Of a DNA stretch of 64,000 bases, positions 61,393 through 64,000 are shown in pieces. The DNA is from Chromobacterium subtsugae (GTDB lineage: Bacteria; Pseudomonadota; Gammaproteobacteria; Burkholderiales; Chromobacteriaceae), in contig NZ_JYKA01000025.1 of assembly GCF_001676875.1 (NCBI RefSeq), positions 1 to 64,000 on the forward strand, written 5' to 3'. The position numbers and the translations under genes were made by a program. Numbering within the stretch: the stretch's first letter is position 1; every line of letters begins with the position of its first letter. A model generated the notes under the pieces. It searched no databases and was not told the origin of the DNA. It worked only from the letters and a program-made list of their open reading frames with translations.

Positions 61393-64000
61393 TTAGTGCC
61401 AGCTGGAGGCCACCAGCGCGTGCAGCGGCTCCTGCTGCAGCGACTGCGTCATGGCGCTGGCGCCCGGAGCGTCGCCGCCCAGCGCCGCCATCGCGGAAAC
61501 CAGCGCATCCACCTGGCCGGCCAGCAAGGTCTTGCCGTCGGCGCTGGAGATCCGCTCCAGTTGGTGCTCCGCGCCGCGGAACCAGTTTTCCACGGTGACT
61601 TTGTCCTTGCCTTGCGCGTAGGGCAGGCTGATTTCCAGGTTGTCGCCGCGGCGCGACAGCCACAGGCTGTCGCTCATCTCGCCCAGTTGCAGGTGGTTGC
61701 TGCCCTGATTGTCGCGGATCAGGTCGTCGCCGCTGTCGCGCGGATGCAGGTAGAGGTCGTCGCCGGCGCCGCCGGCCAGGGTGTCGCGGCCGAGGCCGCC
61801 TTCCAGCGTGTCGTCGCCGTCGCCGCCATTCAGCAGATCGTTGCCGGCGCCGCCCTGCAGCAGGTCGTCGCCGCCCATGCCGTAGATCGTGTCGTTGCCG
61901 GCGCTGCCGACGACATTGTCGTTGGCGTCGCCGAAGCGGTAGGAGCCGCCCTTGCCCTCGATGGTCACGGCGAAGCGGCTGGCGAGTTCGTCGCCGCTCC
62001 AGCGGGTGCCGTCGTTGAAGGCGATCTGGCTGATCTGGTGCTCGGCGCCGAGGAAGTGCCCCTTCAGCGTCACCTGGTCGGGTTGGCTGCCCAGGCCCGG
62101 ATACGGCTGCTGCGGGCCGTATTCGAACACCAGGTCGTCGCCCTGGCGGCGGACGTTGCGGATGCTGTCGGGGGAGACATCCTGGAACAGCAGGGTGTCG
62201 AGACGGTCGGCGGAGTCGTCGAAAGCGTCGATGACGTCGCGGCCGTCGCCGGCGCGCAGCACGAAGAGGTCGTTGCCGCGGCCGCCGATCAGGGTGTCCT
62301 TGCCGGGTCCGCCCTCCAGGGTGTCGTCGCCTTTGCCGCCGTCGAGCAAGTCGTCGCCCAGGCCGCCGAGCAGCAGGTCGTTGCCGCCCATGCCGTAGAT
62401 GGCGTTGTCGCCGGCGCTGCCGTGGATGGTTTCATTGGCGTCGGTGAAGCGGGAGTCGGTGTCGTTGCCGACCACGGCGATCGGCAGCTTGGCCGCCAGC
62501 TGCTCATAGCTCCAGCGGGTGCCGTCGTTGAAGGCGATCTGGCTGATCTGGTGCTCGGCGCCGAGGAAGTGCCCCTTCAGCGTCACCTGGTCGGGCTGGC
62601 TGCCCAGGCCCGGATACGGCTGCTGCGGGCCGTATTCGAACACCAGGTCGTCGCCCTGGCGGCGGACGTTGCGGATGCTGTCGGGGGAGACATCCTGGAA
62701 CAGCAGGGTGTCGAGGCGGTCGGCGGAGTCGTCGAAAGCGTCGATGACGTCGCGGCCGTCGCCGGCGCGCAGCACGAAGAGGTCGTTGCCGCGGCCGCCG
62801 ATCAGGGTGTCCTTGCCAGGTCCGCCTTCCAGGGTGTCGTCGCCCTTGCCGCCGTCGAGCAAGTCGTCGCCCAGGCCGCCCAGCAGCAGGTCGTTGCCGC
62901 CCATGCCGTAGATGGCGTTGTCGCCGCCGCTGCCGTGGATGGTTTCATTGGCGTCGGTGAAATGCGAGCTGGTGTCGTTGCCGACCACGGCGATCGGCAG
63001 CTTGGCCGCCAGCTGCTCATAGCTCCAGCGGGTGCCGTCATTGAAGGCGATCTGGCTGATCTGGTGCTCGGCGCCGAGGAAGTGCCCCTTCAGCGTCACC
63101 TGGTCGGGCTGGCTGCCCAGGCCCGGGTACGGCTGCTGCGGGCCGTATTCGAACACCAGGTCGTCGCCCTGGCGGCGGACGTTGCGGATGCTGTCGGGGG
63201 AGACATCCTGGAACAGCAGGGTGTCGAGACGGTCGGCGGAGTCGTCGAAAGCGTCGATGACGTCGCGGCCGTCGCCGGCGCGCAGCACGAAGAGATCGTT
63301 GCCGCGGCCGCCGATCAGGGTGTCCTTGCCAGGTCCGCCCTCCAGGGTGTCGTCGCCCTTGCCGCCGATGAGCAAATCATCGCCCAGGCCGCCTTGCAGC
63401 AGGTCGTTGCCGTCGGTGCCGGCCAGGGTGTCGTCGCCCAAGGTGCCCAGTATCTGCGGCGGGAAGCGTTGCGCCAGTTCTTCGTAGCTCAAGGCGCTGA
63501 TTTGGCCGGCGTCGAAGAAGTTGAAGCTGGCGATCTGGTGGTCCGCGCCCAGGAAGAAACCCTTGATTGTGATGCTGTCGGTCTGGTTGTAGCTGAGCGT
63601 CAGATCGTCGCCTTGCCGCGTCAGCTTGTCGACGATGGAGAGCGGGGCGCTGATGTGGATGCTGTCCTGGCGGCCGGCGCCGGCGCTGTAGGCATCGACG
63701 ATGTCCTGGCCGTCGCCCGGGGCGAAGGCATAGCCATCGGCGCCCGCGCCGCCCACCAGCGTGTCCTTGCCGGCGCCGCCGCGCAGCACGTCGTCGCCGC
63801 CTTCGCCGTAGAGGGCGTTGTTTTGATCATTGCCGGTGATGGTTTCGCCGGCGTCGGTGAAGTGGAACGGTCCCGCGCCTTCGACGCTCAGGCCGAAGCG
63901 CTGGGTCATCATTTCGTAGGTCCAGCTGGCATAGCTCTGGAAGCTCATCTTGCCGAATTGATGGTCCGCGCCCAGGTAGTGGCCCTTCAGCGCCAGCTGC
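61393..64000 (-). CDS. large RTX calcium-binding secreted protein (3' part; 5' end outside window)
   Basis: At least 868 codons; the frame is open to the window edge, so the true start lies beyond it. The protein alternates RTX nonapeptide runs (GGAGKDTLVGGAGADG, GGLGDDLLIGGKGDDTLEGG) with beta segments of the haemolysin-related type (DQVTLKGHFLGAEHQISQI, RWSYEQLAAKLP). Three long modules near residues 170-640 of this part are almost identical (171 residues each). The C-terminal 60 residues, after VENWFRGAEHQLERIS, lack RTX repeats and likely carry the uncleaved type I secretion signal. It should be exported by a TolC-type system and fold on binding Ca2+. No catalytic domain is visible in this part. 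Confidence 0.92.
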   Translation of the reverse strand, partial: QLALKGHYLGADHQFGKMSFQSYASWTYEMMTQRFGLSVEGAGPFHFTDAGETITGNDQNNALYGEGGDDVLRGGAGKDTLVGGAGADGYAFAPGDGQDIVDAYSAGAGRQDSIHISAPLSIVDKLTRQGDDLTLSYNQTDSITIKGFFLGADHQIASFNFFDAGQISALSYEELAQRFPPQILGTLGDDTLAGTDGNDLLQGGLGDDLLIGGKGDDTLEGGPGKDTLIGGRGNDLFVLRAGDGRDVIDAFDDSADRLDTLLFQDVSPDSIRNVRRQGDDLVFEYGPQQPYPGLGSQPDQVTLKGHFLGAEHQISQIAFNDGTRWSYEQLAAKLPIAVVGNDTSSHFTDANETIHGSGGDNAIYGMGGNDLLLGGLGDDLLDGGKGDDTLEGGPGKDTLIGGRGNDLFVLRAGDGRDVIDAFDDSADRLDTLLFQDVSPDSIRNVRRQGDDLVFEYGPQQPYPGLGSQPDQVTLKGHFLGAEHQISQIAFNDGTRWSYEQLAAKLPIAVVGNDTDSRFTDANETIHGSAGDNAIYGMGGNDLLLGGLGDDLLDGGKGDDTLEGGPGKDTLIGGRGNDLFVLRAGDGRDVIDAFDDSADRLDTLLFQDVSPDSIRNVRRQGDDLVFEYGPQQPYPGLGSQPDQVTLKGHFLGAEHQISQIAFNDGTRWSGDELASRFAVTIEGKGGSYRFGDANDNVVGSAGNDTIYGMGGDDLLQGGAGNDLLNGGDGDDTLEGGLGRDTLAGGAGDDLYLHPRDSGDDLIRDNQGSNHLQLGEMSDSLWLSRRGDNLEISLPYAQGKDKVTVENWFRGAEHQLERISSADGKTLLAGQVDALVSAMAALGGDAPGASAMTQSLQQEPLHALVASSWH
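61996..63400 (-). repeat. 513-bp tandem repeats in the RTX gene
   Basis: The same sequence recurs at an exact 513-bp spacing; for example GTGCCGTC begins at 62006, 62519 and 63032. Two full copies and most of a third differ by only scattered bases. Each copy encodes 171 residues and one RTX/beta module. Such near-identity implies recent duplication or gene conversion. Confidence 0.93.

Overview
The window looks like a chromosomal segment of a GC-rich, motile, chitin- or chitosan-using betaproteobacterium, most probably Chromobacterium or a close relative in the Chromobacteriaceae/Neisseriales. This rests on codon and GC style, a complete flgB-flgL run, an aminosugar-oligosaccharide cluster and the general family content. 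The species cannot be fixed from the sequence alone.

Layout. 1-1013: a decayed integration site beside tRNA-Thr, with an IS5-type transposase pseudogene, a probable scrap of integrase and the tRNA with its own promoter and terminator. 1060-3325: a secreted Lys/His-rich protein, a 71-residue protein and an unrecognised exported protein. 3569-8931: housekeeping and transport genes (nudC, ybdK-type ligase and a KefB-like antiporter in one operon, then mtfA and an MHS-type MFS transporter). 9048-16812: an aminosugar-oligosaccharide island, with a kinase, binding protein and two permeases on one strand and, divergently, a ROK repressor, a GH9 enzyme and a small exported protein. 16876-22010: rhlE, an EAL-domain protein, an unknown protein and a tandem-receiver response regulator. 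22268-32398: flgBCDEFGHIJKL, with a sigma-54 promoter before flgB and a sigma-28 promoter before flgK. 32457-39640: astE, speA, a GNAT acetyltransferase, sdaA, yqaA and aqpZ. 39725-43969: a luciferase-like monooxygenase, an NTF2-like protein, a queuosine-precursor transporter under a preQ1-I riboswitch, and a chemoreceptor. 44077-46412: a short low-GC insert with four orphan genes, including a WbuC-type cupin and a PAS/LuxR-type regulator. 46413-49884: tauABCD. 49961-55119: dbpA, a chemoreceptor with a haem-binding motif, a flavoprotein and a cysteine-cluster protein. 55116-61057: a MarR-controlled FUSC/DUF1656/HlyD/outer-membrane-factor efflux operon followed by a hydrolase. 61393-64000: the 3' part of a large RTX protein with 513-bp tandem repeats; its 5' end lies beyond the window.

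Working together. The 9048-16812 genes form a plausible uptake, cleavage and phosphorylation route for beta-linked glucosamine/GlcNAc oligosaccharides, lacking only the transporter ATPase, which must be encoded elsewhere. The two flagellar promoters fit the usual hierarchy: rod, hook and rings first under RpoN, filament junction proteins later under FliA. Many convergent gene pairs share bidirectional terminators, which makes operon limits easy to read.
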